From NCBI RefSeq assembly GCF_039526385.1, contig NZ_BAAAIX010000034.1, forward strand, positions 1 through 64,000: a stretch of DNA of 64,000 nucleotides. Reading direction: 5' to 3'. Below the pieces are notes generated by a model. It saw only the letters and a program-made list of their open reading frames with translations, did not search any database and was not told the DNA's origin. The position numbers and the translations under genes were made by a program. How positions within the stretch are numbered: position 1 is the stretch's first letter; every line of letters starts with the position of its first letter. The stretch is from Luteococcus peritonei. Its GTDB lineage: Bacteria > Actinomycetota > Actinomycetes > Propionibacteriales > Propionibacteriaceae. Positions 56,045 through 64,000 of the stretch are shown piece by piece.

Positions 56045-56722
56045 ATGCCAGCTGCGCGAAATCTCTTTCCCGGCCTGGTCGCAGCCGTGGGGATCGCCGC
56101 CCTCACGGCCTGCGGCAGCTCCTCCGGTGACACCTCCAGCAGCCCCGGCGCGGGGGAGGCCTCGCAGCAGGGGACGACGAGCTGCAGCTATCCGGTGGGC
56201 GGCTCGGACCCGTCGCGGCCGGTGGACCCGCCGAACGATGCCAACGTGCCCAGCACTGGCACGGTGAGCGCCACCATCACCATCGACGACAAGCCGGTCA
56301 CCATCACCATGGACCGCGCCAAGGCGCCCTGCACGGTGAACAACTTCGAGTCGCTGGCCCGCCAGGGCTTCTACGACGACATCCGCTGCCACCGCCTGCT
56401 CAACGCCGGTGGCTTCGTGCTGCAGTGCGGCGACCCGAGCGGCACCGGGCGGGGCGGGCCGGGCTATACCTTCGCCGACGAACTGACCGGCCAGGAGGAG
56501 TACACCGCCGGCACCGTCGCGATGGCCAATGCCGGCCCCGACACCAACGGATCGCAGTTCTTCCTGGTCTACGAGCAGTCCGGCTTCAAGCCGGAGTACA
56601 CCGTCTTCGGCCAGATGGACCAGGCCGGGGTGCAGGCGGTCACCGACATCGCCGCCCGGGGCATGGCCGGCAACGAGAGCCCGGCCGCACCGGCCCGGAT
56701 CAGCAAGGTGACACTGGGCTGA
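56045..56722 (+). CDS. secreted cyclophilin-type peptidyl-prolyl isomerase (lipoprotein)
   Basis: 225 residues from ATG 56045, six bases after TAGGGT. The signal peptide ends in lipobox LTAC (Cys23), so it is anchored outside. The cyclophilin domain has CHRLLNAGGFVLQCGDPSGT and NGSQFFLVYEQSGFKPEYTV. Several cysteines (about 43, 94, 113, 124) could form disulfides in the exported protein. Likely helps extracytoplasmic folding. Confidence 0.92.
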   Translation: MPAARNLFPGLVAAVGIAALTACGSSSGDTSSSPGAGEASQQGTTSCSYPVGGSDPSRPVDPPNDANVPSTGTVSATITIDDKPVTITMDRAKAPCTVNNFESLARQGFYDDIRCHRLLNAGGFVLQCGDPSGTGRGGPGYTFADELTGQEEYTAGTVAMANAGPDTNGSQFFLVYEQSGFKPEYTVFGQMDQAGVQAVTDIAARGMAGNESPAAPARISKVTLG

Positions 56723-56740
56723 GCGCCGGCCAACAGCGCG

Positions 56741-57520
56741 CTACAGGCTGAGGAAGTGGCGCAGCGTGGCGATGAAGCGTTCCGGCTGCTCGGAGTGCAC
56801 CCAGTGCCCGGCGCCCTTGATGGTGACCAGCACATGGCGCGGGAAGAGCTCGCGCATCACGGGCGCGGCGTCGCTGCGCACATAGCTGGAGCGCTCACCG
56901 GCCACCCACAGCGTGGGGCCCTGGTAGCTGGTGTGCACCTCGGGCCAGTCGGGGATGCCGTGGTCCAGCTCACGGGCCAGCAGGTCCAGGTTCATCTGCC
57001 AGTGCCAGTGGCGCCAGCCGTCCTCGCCCATCTCGTGGCGCAGGTTCTGCATCAGGAAGCCGCGCACCACCGGGTCGGGGATGCCGGCGGCCAGCTCCTG
57101 GTCGGCCTGCGAGCGGCTCTGAAGCCCGGCCAGGTCCAGGGCCTGCATGGCGCCCACCAGGGCGTCGAAGGAGCTGCCCAGGCCCTTGGTGGGGGAGATG
57201 TCCACCACCATCAGCCGCTCCACCAGCTCGGGGTGGTCCAGCGCGGTGCGCATCGCCACCTTGCCGCCCATCGAGTGGCCCACCAGGCAGACCGGGCCGT
57301 CGAGGGTGCGCAGCAGCTCTGCGACGTCGTCGGCCATCGCGGCATAGTCCACCTGCTCGCTCCAGGGGGAGCGGCCGTGGTTCGGCAGGTCCACCAGGGT
57401 GCTGGTGGCCACGTCGGAGAGCGCCTTGGCCACCTGGGTGAAGTTCTTGCCCTGGCCGAACAGGCCGTGCAGGAAGACGATGCGGGACGCGCCGCAGCCG
57501 ACGGTGGTGGAGTGCAGCAT
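56741..57520 (-). CDS. alpha/beta hydrolase (YbfF-like esterase)
   Basis: 259 residues. IVFLHGLFGQGKNFTQVAKAL begins the fold; the nucleophile is in CLVGHSMGGKVAMRTAL (about 78), the acid follows LMVVDISP, and the histidine is in KGAGHWVHSEQPERFI. Substrate unknown. Its start directly abuts the stop of the zinc-ribbon gene, so the two are cotranscribed. Confidence 0.87.
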   Translation of the reverse strand: MLHSTTVGCGASRIVFLHGLFGQGKNFTQVAKALSDVATSTLVDLPNHGRSPWSEQVDYAAMADDVAELLRTLDGPVCLVGHSMGGKVAMRTALDHPELVERLMVVDISPTKGLGSSFDALVGAMQALDLAGLQSRSQADQELAAGIPDPVVRGFLMQNLRHEMGEDGWRHWHWQMNLDLLARELDHGIPDWPEVHTSYQGPTLWVAGERSSYVRSDAAPVMRELFPRHVLVTIKGAGHWVHSEQPERFIATLRHFLSL

Positions 57521-57799
57521 TCAGTGCTTCCTGTTCCAGCAGCCGGTGTGCCAGTGCCGGCGCTCGTCGAGAGGGGAGGCCTGGCTGCTGAAGCCGGTGG
57601 GTGCCGACGGCCAGGCCACGATGTGGGGCACGCCGACGCCGATCTGCTGCAGGCAACCGGGGCAGGTGTAGGTCTTGGTGGCCCGCGAGCCGGGGATGGT
57701 GCGCACGATCCAGCGCCCGTCGGCCTTGTGCGCACTGCTGGCGTGCCCGCCGGACAACGGCCGGGCCGCGCGCAGGTGCTTGCTGGGTCGCTTTGCCAC
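57521..57799 (-). CDS. conserved zinc-ribbon-like small protein next to nucS
   Basis: 92 residues from GTG 57799. TYTCPGCLQQIGVGVPHIVA and RRHWHTGCWNRK provide a CxxC-H-x(n)-HxxC set that should bind zinc. I recall similar small proteins beside nucS in actinobacteria; role unknown. TAGGCT on the minus strand (57806-57811) and six bases support a leaderless start. Confidence 0.75.
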   Translation of the reverse strand: MAKRPSKHLRAARPLSGGHASSAHKADGRWIVRTIPGSRATKTYTCPGCLQQIGVGVPHIVAWPSAPTGFSSQASPLDERRHWHTGCWNRKH

Positions 57800-57829
57800 G
57801 CCCCAAGCCTACCGGGGTAGGTTTGGGCG
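57800..57829. promoter_or_regulatory. divergent leaderless promoters, zinc-ribbon gene and nucS
   Basis: TAGGCT (minus strand, 57806-57811) and TAGGTT (plus strand, 57818-57823) each stand six bases from their GTG starts. Both genes are therefore initiated from a 30-bp space. Confidence 0.75.
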
Positions 57830-58546
57830 GTGCGCCTCGTCATTGCCCAGTGCCAGGTCGACTACGCCGGTCGACTCACCGCCCACCTGCCCATGGCCAA
57901 GCGCCTGATCATGGTCAAGTCCGACTCCTCGGTCTCGATCCATGCCGATGACCGCGCCTACAAGCCGCTGAACTGGATGAGCCCGCCCTGCACGCTCACC
58001 GTCACCCCGGTGGAGCCCGGTGAGGACGTGGCCGCCACCACCGACGAGGTGGACGCCCAGCTCACCCAGGTCTGGGAGGTCAAGGGCAAGGACGGCGACA
58101 CCCTGCAGATCTCGATCGGGGAGGTCTACCACGACTCCGAGCACGAGTTCGGGGTGGATCCCGGCCTGCAGAAGGATGGCGTGGAGGCCCACCTGCAGGC
58201 GCTGCTGGCCGAGAACCCCGCCACCTTCGGCGAGGGCTACCAGCTGGTGCAGCGCGAGTACCACACGCCGATCGGGCCGGTGGACCTGCTGCTGCGCGAC
58301 GACGCGGGCCGCTACGTGGCGGTGGAGGTGAAGCGTCGTGGCGAGATCGACGGCGTGGAGCAGCTCACCCGCTACCTGGAGCTGATGAACCGCGACCCGC
58401 TGATGAGCCCGGTGGCCGGCGTCTTCTGCGCCCAGCAGATCAAGCCGCAGGCCCGCACCCTGGCCACCGACCGCGGCATCTCCTGCGTCACCGTGGACTA
58501 CGACGCCCTGCGGGGCCTGGACAATGCCGAGGACCGCCTCTTCTGA
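57830..58546 (+). CDS. nucS: mismatch-specific endonuclease NucS/EndoMS
   Basis: 238 residues from GTG 57830. An N-terminal DNA-binding beta domain (VIAQCQVDYAGRLTAHLPMA) and a C-terminal PD-(D/E)xK nuclease with GPVDLLLRDDAGRYVAVEVK and RRGEIDGVEQLTRYLELM. It ends in RLF, the sliding-clamp contact in NucS. Replaces MutS/MutL mismatch repair in actinobacteria. Confidence 0.95.
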   Translation: MRLVIAQCQVDYAGRLTAHLPMAKRLIMVKSDSSVSIHADDRAYKPLNWMSPPCTLTVTPVEPGEDVAATTDEVDAQLTQVWEVKGKDGDTLQISIGEVYHDSEHEFGVDPGLQKDGVEAHLQALLAENPATFGEGYQLVQREYHTPIGPVDLLLRDDAGRYVAVEVKRRGEIDGVEQLTRYLELMNRDPLMSPVAGVFCAQQIKPQARTLATDRGISCVTVDYDALRGLDNAEDRLF

Positions 58547-58646
58547 GCTGCCGGACGAGGGCCGGCCGGCACCCCGGCAACCTTTCCCGCCTCCCGTCCG
58601 TAGAGCAGGGTGAGGCGCGTCATCGCGTGCCGGGAGGAGAACGAGG

Positions 58647-59150
58647 GTGTTCGGCAGGTCGAAGGCACAGCGCGACGAGGAGTTCTCGCGTTTCGTCGCC
58701 GAGGCGCGCGATTCGCTGGCCGGGACGGCATGGCTGCTGACGGGTGACCGCGAGCAGGCGGCGGACCTGGTGCAGGCAGCCCTGGTGAAGACCTATGCGG
58801 CCTGGCCGCGGGTGCGGGGTGGCGAGGCCTCCGGCTATGCCCGGCGCGCCCTGGTCAACGAGAACATCGACCGTTGGCGCAAGGCGCGCCCCGAGCTGCT
58901 CGTCGCCGAGGTCGACGACCCCGCCGTCGCCGACCAGACCGAGCAGGTGGACCGGCGCGACGAGCTGGTCCGAGCCCTTGCCGACCTCCCGGTGCAGCAG
59001 CGCACCGTCGTGGTGCTGCGCTACTTCGACGACCTCTCCGAGCGCCAGGTCGCCGAGCAGCTGGGGATCAGCGTCGGGGCGGTGAAGTCGGCCGCCTCCC
59101 GAGGACTCGCACGACTGCGGGCCGGTCACCCGGAAGGAGCACTGTCGTGA
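58647..59150 (+). CDS. SigE-family ECF sigma factor
   Basis: 167 residues from GTG 58647, with GGAGGAG upstream. Region 2: LAGTAWLLTGDREQAADLVQ, then AALVKTYAAWPRVRGGEASG; region 4: LADLPVQQRTVVVLRYFDDL, then SERQVAEQLGISVGAVKSAA. Actinobacterial SigE-family ECF factors usually lack a standard zinc anti-sigma. Overlaps the next gene by 4 bp, which is its probable partner. Confidence 0.9.
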   Translation: MFGRSKAQRDEEFSRFVAEARDSLAGTAWLLTGDREQAADLVQAALVKTYAAWPRVRGGEASGYARRALVNENIDRWRKARPELLVAEVDDPAVADQTEQVDRRDELVRALADLPVQQRTVVVLRYFDDLSERQVAEQLGISVGAVKSAASRGLARLRAGHPEGALS

Positions 59151-60163
59151 GCATGGTGGACGAGGAACGAGTGCTGCGCGAGCAGCTGCGCCGCTCGGCC
59201 GAGGAGGCCTGGGTGGAGGTGGACCTGGAGCGGGTGGTTGCCCAGGGCCGCGGTCTGGCGCGACGTGGACGGCTGCGCACCGGTGCGGCGGCGATCGCCT
59301 GCTTGGCCTGCCTCGGCACGGCCGGCGGCATGCTGCTGCAGGCCAGGCCAGGCGCCGAAGGAAGCGCCGCGCTGCCGGCAGCCCCGCCCAGCTCGGCGCC
59401 CGCCAGTCCCGGGCCGGGGCAGGACGGCTCGCTGGTCCTCCAGCTCCCCGACGGGCAGGGCCCGGTGCTGGTGCGGCCGCACGGACCAGGTGCGGCCACG
59501 ATCCATGCTCTCGACCAGGACGGTCGGGCGGGGGAGGGCAGCCAGCTCTCCGCCGGAGCACCGCTGTACAGCTCCGAGGTCTTCTGCAGCTCCTGCACCG
59601 CGGGTCTGCTGCCGGGACAGGCCGAGGACGTGGTGGCGGTCCCGTCCGTCTCCGGGCGACCGGCGACGGTGACCGGCCTCCTGCCCGGCGCCAACGGCAC
59701 CGTCGTGGTCTCCGCGGGCCAGGTCAAGGCCTACCTCTGGCGCACCCCCGACGGCAGCTTCACCGACTCCACCGGTATCGGCACCGGCAGCGCCGACTTC
59801 ACCGAGGCGGGGGTGACGGTGGTCGACGACCCGGCCTTGGGCGTTGCCGCCGTGCTGGGGGAGGGCTGGTCCTCCGGCGCCATCCCGCTGGCGCGCGGCG
59901 AGGTTCTGGCCAGCCACCGCCAGGAGCAGGTGGGAACCGACGGCCGTCGCAGCCAGGCGGTCCTGCTCCTGCCGCCCGGGGCGGACCGGGTGACGGCCAG
60001 CTGGTCGACCACGGTCTCGGGGCACCGGCTGCTGACCCGCCCGGTGAGCCTGGTGGGCGACACGGCGGTGCTGGTGGAGGCCAGCGGGGCCCGGGCTGCC
60101 GGTCTCACGGTGCACTGGGTGGATGCCCAGGGCAACCAGCACCGGACCGTGCTGGCCCCCTGA
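59147..60163 (+). CDS. membrane-anchored protein cotranscribed with ECF sigma factor
   Basis: 338 residues from GTG 59147 with GGAAGGAG upstream; the GTGA overlap couples it to the sigma gene. A short cytoplasmic part (about 45 residues), one helix (about 46-68), then about 270 residues outside, with a P/S/A linker and one Cys pair (FCSSC). I see no known anti-sigma motif. By position it may regulate or be regulated by the sigma factor. Confidence 0.7.
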   Translation: MSMVDEERVLREQLRRSAEEAWVEVDLERVVAQGRGLARRGRLRTGAAAIACLACLGTAGGMLLQARPGAEGSAALPAAPPSSAPASPGPGQDGSLVLQLPDGQGPVLVRPHGPGAATIHALDQDGRAGEGSQLSAGAPLYSSEVFCSSCTAGLLPGQAEDVVAVPSVSGRPATVTGLLPGANGTVVVSAGQVKAYLWRTPDGSFTDSTGIGTGSADFTEAGVTVVDDPALGVAAVLGEGWSSGAIPLARGEVLASHRQEQVGTDGRRSQAVLLLPPGADRVTASWSTTVSGHRLLTRPVSLVGDTAVLVEASGARAAGLTVHWVDAQGNQHRTVLAP

Positions 60164-60174
60164 ACCCGGACGCG

Positions 60175-60211
60175 CGACGGCCCCGGAACCTGCATGGTTC
60201 CGGGGCCGTCG
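60175..60211. terminator. bidirectional terminator
   Basis: A 16-bp perfect stem (CGACGGCCCCGGAACC, loop TGCAT) between the convergent sigma-partner and DivIVA-like genes. Confidence 0.88.
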
Positions 60212-60218
60212 GCCGTCC

Positions 60219-61661
60219 TCAGTTCTTGCGGCCCTTGCGGATCACCGTGGTGGGCTCGTCCCGCACGGCCGGCTGCACGGCGGTGGCCTGGTCCGCGTCG
60301 GCCTGCTGGTCGGTGGCGATGACGGTGGTGGACTCGTCGACCACCGCGGTGGCCTCCTCGTCGGGGCGCTCGATCCGGGTCTGCTCCTCGACAGGCTCGT
60401 GGTCACGAGGAGCCTCGACGGCCGTGGCCCCGCCCGTCGAGGGACGCTGTGCGGGCTCCGGCAGCGGCTCCGGGGTCCAGGACAGCTTGTCGGTCTCGCG
60501 CGGGTCGGAGGTGCCCAGCGGGTCGTCGTCGGGGAAGTCCAGCGGGGTCTCACCGGCGAGCTCGCGCAGGTTCTGCATGGCGGCCACCATGCCGGCCTTG
60601 CGCTGCAGCAGGGCTGCCACCTCGCGCTCCAGCTGCTCCTTGCGCCAGGCGTACTGCTCCTCGAGGCGGTCCTTCATCATGGCCGCCTGGCGGTGCGCCG
60701 AGGCAATGGTGTTCTCCGCGTCGTGGGCGGCGCCGGCCTTGGTCTTCTCCGCATCTGCCAGGGCGGCGGCACGGATCTGCTGCGCCTTCTCGGCCTCCTC
60801 GGAGAGCAGCCGCGAGGACTCCTCGTGGTGCCGGGTGGCCTCGGCCAGCAGGCTGTCGGTCTTCTGGGTGACCTCGTCGTGGCGGGCACTGGTGCTGGCG
60901 AGCAGCTCGTCGGCGGAGGTACGGGCGGTCTGCAGCGCCTGGTCGGCGGTGGCCTGGGCGGCACGGATGGTCTCGTCGGCGCTCACCTGCGCGGCATGCA
61001 CCGCCTCGTCGGCCTGGCGATGGGCCTCCGTCAGCCTGTCCGCCGCGGTGCGATCGGCCTCGGCGAGGGTCTTCTGGGCGGTGGCCTCGGCGGTGGCGAC
61101 GATGCCGGCGGCACGCTGCGTGGCCTCCGTGGTGATCGCCTCGGCCTGTCGTTGGGCGCCGGCCACGATGCTGGCTGCCTCGGTCTTGGCCTTGGCCAGC
61201 GAGTCGGTGACGTCGCCGTCCAGGTCCTCGCGCAGCTTGCGCAGGTTGGCCAGCCCGGCCACCCGGATGTCGTCGGCCTCGGCCTGGGCGTTGGCACGCA
61301 GGTCTGCGGCGACCCGGCGCCCCTCCTCCTTGATCCGCTCTGCCTCCAGCTCGGCGCGCTTGACCAGGTCCGCGCCCTGGCTCTCCGCGGCGCGCAGGAT
61401 GCCGGTGGCGTGCGAACCCAGCTTGGTCAGGTCGGTGTTGCCACTGGAGCGCTGCACCTGGGCCATCTCGCGGCGCAGGTGACGGGTGAGCTGCTTGAGC
61501 GTGGACAGCTGGATCTCGATCTCGCGGACATAGCTGTCCACCGAGGTGCGGTCATAGCCCCACATCGCCTTGGGGAAGGCGCCGGCCACGGAGGCCGAGT
61601 CGTCGAACAGGTTGAGGCCGGTCTCCTCGGCCTGGAAGTCGTCTTCGTACTGCTGGCTCAC
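60219..61661 (-). CDS. DivIVA-domain long coiled-coil protein
   Basis: 480 residues from GTG 61661 (AGGAGAGG upstream); GTG 61727 lies upstream of the likely -10 TAGCCT and is rejected. An N-terminal DivIVA-like segment (AFPKAMWGYDRTSVDSYVRE) is followed by some 300 residues of A/E/K/Q heptad coil (for example QRQAEAITTEATQRAAGIV) and a charged, E/T/P-rich C-terminus ending TTVIRKGRKN. Scaffold proteins of this kind organise polar growth in actinobacteria. Confidence 0.82.
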   Translation of the reverse strand: MSQQYEDDFQAEETGLNLFDDSASVAGAFPKAMWGYDRTSVDSYVREIEIQLSTLKQLTRHLRREMAQVQRSSGNTDLTKLGSHATGILRAAESQGADLVKRAELEAERIKEEGRRVAADLRANAQAEADDIRVAGLANLRKLREDLDGDVTDSLAKAKTEAASIVAGAQRQAEAITTEATQRAAGIVATAEATAQKTLAEADRTAADRLTEAHRQADEAVHAAQVSADETIRAAQATADQALQTARTSADELLASTSARHDEVTQKTDSLLAEATRHHEESSRLLSEEAEKAQQIRAAALADAEKTKAGAAHDAENTIASAHRQAAMMKDRLEEQYAWRKEQLEREVAALLQRKAGMVAAMQNLRELAGETPLDFPDDDPLGTSDPRETDKLSWTPEPLPEPAQRPSTGGATAVEAPRDHEPVEEQTRIERPDEEATAVVDESTTVIATDQQADADQATAVQPAVRDEPTTVIRKGRKN

Positions 61662-61803
61662 GCGCTCGATCCTCTCCTGGGGAACCACCGGCTCCACCCG
61701 GGAAAGGCTACCAACGCCAGGTTGCACGAGGCGGGCGGCACTCCGAGATGGAGCGCCGCCCGCCGCGTGCGGTGATGGCGTGGTCAGGCCACGGGGGACC
61801 GGC

Positions 61804-62253
61804 TCAGTGCTGGGCCTCGGCCGGGGGCTGGGTCAGCTCCAGCAGGACACCACCGGCGTCCTTGGGGTGCACGAAGTTGATCCGGGCGCCGCCGGTACCG
61901 GTCTTGGGCTCCGGGTAGAGCAGGCGCAGGCCGCGCTCGCGCAGCACCTCGCAGACGTGGTCGATGTCGGCCACGCGGTAGCAGAGCTGCTGCATGCCGG
62001 GGCCTCCGTTGCGGGCCAGCCACTTGGCGATGGTGGAGTTCTCGTTCAGCGGGGCCAGGAGCTGGATCTGGGCGCTCTCGGGGAGCTGCGAGCCGGTTCC
62101 CATCATGGCCTCGGCGACGCCCTGCTCCTCGTTGACCTCCTTGTGCAGCAGACGGAAGCCGAACTTCTCGGTGTGGAAGGTGATGGCCTCGTCGAGGTCT
62201 GCGACGGCAAGGCCGACGTGGTCGATGCAGATGAAGAGATCGCTGTTGTCCAT
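61804..62253 (-). CDS. mce: methylmalonyl-CoA epimerase
   Basis: 149 residues from ATG 62253 (ATG 62262, MGAMDNSD, is the alternative). VOC fold with CIDHVGLAVADLDEAITFHT at the N-terminus, PLNENSTIAKWLARNGGPGM and GGARINFVHPKDAGGVLLEL. Interconverts the (R) and (S) forms in the propionate/succinate route, with the cobalamin-dependent mutase supplied by the adenosyltransferase at 55381. Confidence 0.9.
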   Translation of the reverse strand: MDNSDLFICIDHVGLAVADLDEAITFHTEKFGFRLLHKEVNEEQGVAEAMMGTGSQLPESAQIQLLAPLNENSTIAKWLARNGGPGMQQLCYRVADIDHVCEVLRERGLRLLYPEPKTGTGGARINFVHPKDAGGVLLELTQPPAEAQH

Positions 62254-62464
62254 GGCCCCCATGCTTCCACACGGCTCCCTGGCCCGGCAGGGCGGGGCGG
62301 CAACAAACCCTGCAGCGCCGCTCAAGGCTTCGGCGCGCCCGTGCTGGGCGGCGGGGCCGGGGTACGGCATAGTTGGGAACGACTGGACTCGGGGCAGTGT
62401 GCTCCGTCGTCCTGGCCGCGACTTCCCCAACGACCCGCGGGTCAACCTGATCAAGGAGTACGAC

Positions 62465-62611
62465 ATGCCCGAGTGGGCCAAGAAGATCCTGTGGACGCTG
62501 GTGATCGCCTTCATCATCTACTACATCGCCACCCAGCCCGAGGAGTTCGCGGCGGGTGTGAAGAGCGTGGTCAACGCCCTCGGCCGGCTGTTCTCCGCTC
62601 TGGCCAACTGA
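62465..62611 (+). CDS. 48-residue single-helix membrane protein
   Basis: MPEWAKKILWTLVIAFIIYY begins a protein with one strong helix (about 8-23) and a second amphipathic stretch (KSVVNALGRLFSALAN). AAGGAG lies six bases before the ATG. It precedes the PH-like protein by 8 bp and is probably its partner. Function unknown. Confidence 0.75.
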   Translation: MPEWAKKILWTLVIAFIIYYIATQPEEFAAGVKSVVNALGRLFSALAN

Positions 62612-62618
62612 GCCCGGC

Positions 62619-63179
62619 GTGAGCTGGATCTCACGCTTCCTGGCGCCGGAGGTGGACCGCCACCTGCTGGTCGACCAGGGTGAGTTCATCATCGACGAGG
62701 TCGCCAAGCACTGGGTGACCGTGGTCGGCCCCTCGCTGGGCATGCTCGCCGTCGTCCCGCTGTTCTGGTTCATGTCAGACCTGGGACCCTTCTGGTGGAT
62801 CGCCTTGATCCTCGGCATCGGCCTGTTCTGCTACTGCATGCTGCTGATCCACATGCAGTTCATGGACCGTTTCGTCATCACCAACATGCGCGTCTTCCGG
62901 GTGCACGGGGTGCTCGACCAGCACCTGGCCACCATGCCGATGACGCGCATCCTCGACATCAGCGTCTTCCAGCCCTTCCTGGGCCGGATCCTGGGCTATG
63001 GACACTTCGTCTTCGAGTCCGCCGCCCAGGACCAGGGTCTGCGCGACATCCGCTTCGTCGGCCAGCCGGAGAAGCGCGACCTGATCATCCAGCGGGTCAT
63101 CCAACGCGCGGGCCTGCGCGCCAAGGTCACCCCGATCGACTACGACTTCGAGGACGAGGACGAGCAGGACGGCCTCTGA
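62619..63179 (+). CDS. PH-domain-like (bPH2/YdbS-type) membrane protein
   Basis: 186 residues. Two helices (about 34-50 and 56-78) followed by a bPH2-type domain: FMDRFVITNMRVFRVHGVLD, then MPMTRILDISVFQPFLGRIL. It ends in an acidic tail (DYDFEDEDEQDGL). Bacterial PH-like proteins of this class are membrane-associated with unclear roles. Probably one unit with the 48-residue gene. Confidence 0.85.
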   Translation: MSWISRFLAPEVDRHLLVDQGEFIIDEVAKHWVTVVGPSLGMLAVVPLFWFMSDLGPFWWIALILGIGLFCYCMLLIHMQFMDRFVITNMRVFRVHGVLDQHLATMPMTRILDISVFQPFLGRILGYGHFVFESAAQDQGLRDIRFVGQPEKRDLIIQRVIQRAGLRAKVTPIDYDFEDEDEQDGL

Positions 63180-63198
63180 GCCGCCCTGCGGTCGTGCA

Positions 63199-63233
63199 AC
63201 GGCGCCGGCACCCCTCAGGGATGCCGGCGCCGT
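63199..63233. terminator. bidirectional terminator
   Basis: A 12-bp perfect stem (ACGGCGCCGGCA/TGCCGGCGCCGT) between the convergent PH-like gene and pgm. Confidence 0.88.
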
Positions 63234-63246
63234 CTGCGTGCCGGGA

Positions 63247-64000
63247 TCAGGCGTCGAGTGCGGCGTTCACCACGTCGCGGGCCTGCTCCTGGATGGCGGC
63301 CAGGTGCTCGGCCGAGGTGAGGCTCTCGGCGTAGATCTTGTACTTGTCCTCGGTGCCCGACGGGCGGGCCGCGAACCAGCCGTTCTCGGTGGTCACCTTC
63401 ACCCCGCCGATGGCCGCGCCGTTGCCGGGGGCCTCGGTGAGCACGGCGGTGATCTTCTCGCCGGCCAGCTCCGTGGCGGTGATGTCGGCGGGGGAGAGCT
63501 TGGACAGCCGGGCCTTCTGCTCGCGGTCGGCGTCGGCGTCCACCCGGGCGTAGTAGGACTTGCCGTAGGTGGCCTCCAGCTCGGCATAGTGCTGGCTGGG
63601 GGTCTTGCCGGTGACGGCGGTGATCTCGCTGGCCAGCAGGTCCAGGATGATGCCGTCCTTGTCGGTGGTCCAGGTGGAGCCGTCCAGCATGAGGCAGGAG
63701 GCGCCGGCCGACTCCTCGCCGCCGAAGCCCATGTCACCGCTGATCAGGCCGGGCACGAACCACTTGAAGCCCACCGGCACCTCCACCAGCGTGCGGCCGA
63801 TCTGGGCGGCCACCTTGTCGATCATCGAGCTGGAGACCAGGGTCTTGCCGATGGCGGCGCCCTCACCCCAGCCCGGACGGTTCTGGAAGAGGTACTGGAT
63901 GGCCACCGCCAGGTAGTGGTTCGGGTTCATCAGGCCGGCGTCGGGGGTGACGATGCCGTGGCGGTCGGAGTCCGCGTCGTTGCCGGTGGAGATGTCGAAC
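63247..64000 (-). CDS. pgm: phosphoglucomutase, C-terminal part (5' end beyond window)
   Basis: About 251 residues up to the stop at 63247. FDISTGNDADSDRHGIVTPD at the window edge is the metal-binding loop of alpha-phosphohexomutases. Other features: SSSMIDKVAAQIGR, GFGGEESAGAS (sugar-binding) and ARPSGTEDKYKIYAES (phosphate-binding C-terminal loop). Interconverts glucose-1- and glucose-6-phosphate. The gene continues to the right of the window. Confidence 0.93.
   Translation of the reverse strand, partial: FDISTGNDADSDRHGIVTPDAGLMNPNHYLAVAIQYLFQNRPGWGEGAAIGKTLVSSSMIDKVAAQIGRTLVEVPVGFKWFVPGLISGDMGFGGEESAGASCLMLDGSTWTTDKDGIILDLLASEITAVTGKTPSQHYAELEATYGKSYYARVDADADREQKARLSKLSPADITATELAGEKITAVLTEAPGNGAAIGGVKVTTENGWFAARPSGTEDKYKIYAESLTSAEHLAAIQEQARDVVNAALDA

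Overview
High-GC actinobacterial chromosome, most likely Propionibacteriales and perhaps Propionibacteriaceae (inferred from gene content, not proven). The evidence is GTG starts, ATGA/GTGA gene overlaps, many leaderless -10 boxes, and marker genes: kgd (2-oxoglutarate dehydrogenase of the mycobacterial fused type) with a DUF6104 gene, whiB1/pdtaS, sigR-rsrA, nucS, bL37, rho with a large N-terminal insert, and methylmalonyl-CoA epimerase. Gene order at aroA-rsgA-hisN / SRAP / sigR-rsrA / pdtaS / whiB1, and from prfA through wecA, the atp operon, DUF2550 and the cobalamin adenosyltransferase, resembles other actinobacteria such as mycobacteria.

Positions 1-9700 form an accessory region. It holds the N-terminus of a MobF-type relaxase running off the left edge, a divergent set of three uncharacterised coupled genes, a few solitary cargo genes (GNAT, NTF2-like, VOC), and a CGNR regulator divergent from an MFS exporter gene. 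The exporter is dead and its ends lie about 1.3 kb apart around a CmtR-like sensor / cation-efflux operon. An ArdC-like antirestriction protein with a tiny upstream partner and an AbiEi/AbiEii system follow. No integrase is visible. The region ends beside an initiator tRNA (tRNA-fMet) whose 3' side carries a perfect 14-bp inverted repeat.

From 10 kb onward the content is mostly core. It comprises a FUSC transporter and a five-gene oligopeptide/nickel-type ABC importer (11.4-16.4 kb), serA, hisN-rsgA-aroA, a DoxX-like gene, SRAP plus hydrolase, sigR-rsrA behind a sigma-R-type promoter, bL37, pdtaS, whiB1, galK-DUF6104-kgd, two GT87-like membrane glycosyltransferases, tRNA-Arg, lysA-hom-thrB (no thrC), rho, a duplicated palindromic element, rpmE, and prfA-prmC-tsaC-wecA leading into atpI-like/atpZ-like/atpBEFHAGDC.

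The last 10 kb holds DUF2550, a lipoate ligase with swapped domain order, pduO-type adenosyltransferase, a secreted cyclophilin, a hydrolase, a zinc-ribbon protein divergent from nucS, a SigE-family ECF sigma factor with a membrane partner, a DivIVA-like coiled-coil protein, methylmalonyl-CoA epimerase, a small membrane protein with a PH-like protein, and the 3' part of pgm.

The points most worth a second look are: a probable longer, self-induced SigR isoform; a uniform TANNNT-N6/7-start leaderless arrangement at 14 genes; the split exporter around a metal-resistance cassette; the 186-bp-spaced palindromic repeat after rho; and the accessory-region remnants. I did not find a clearly new defence or biosynthetic system.
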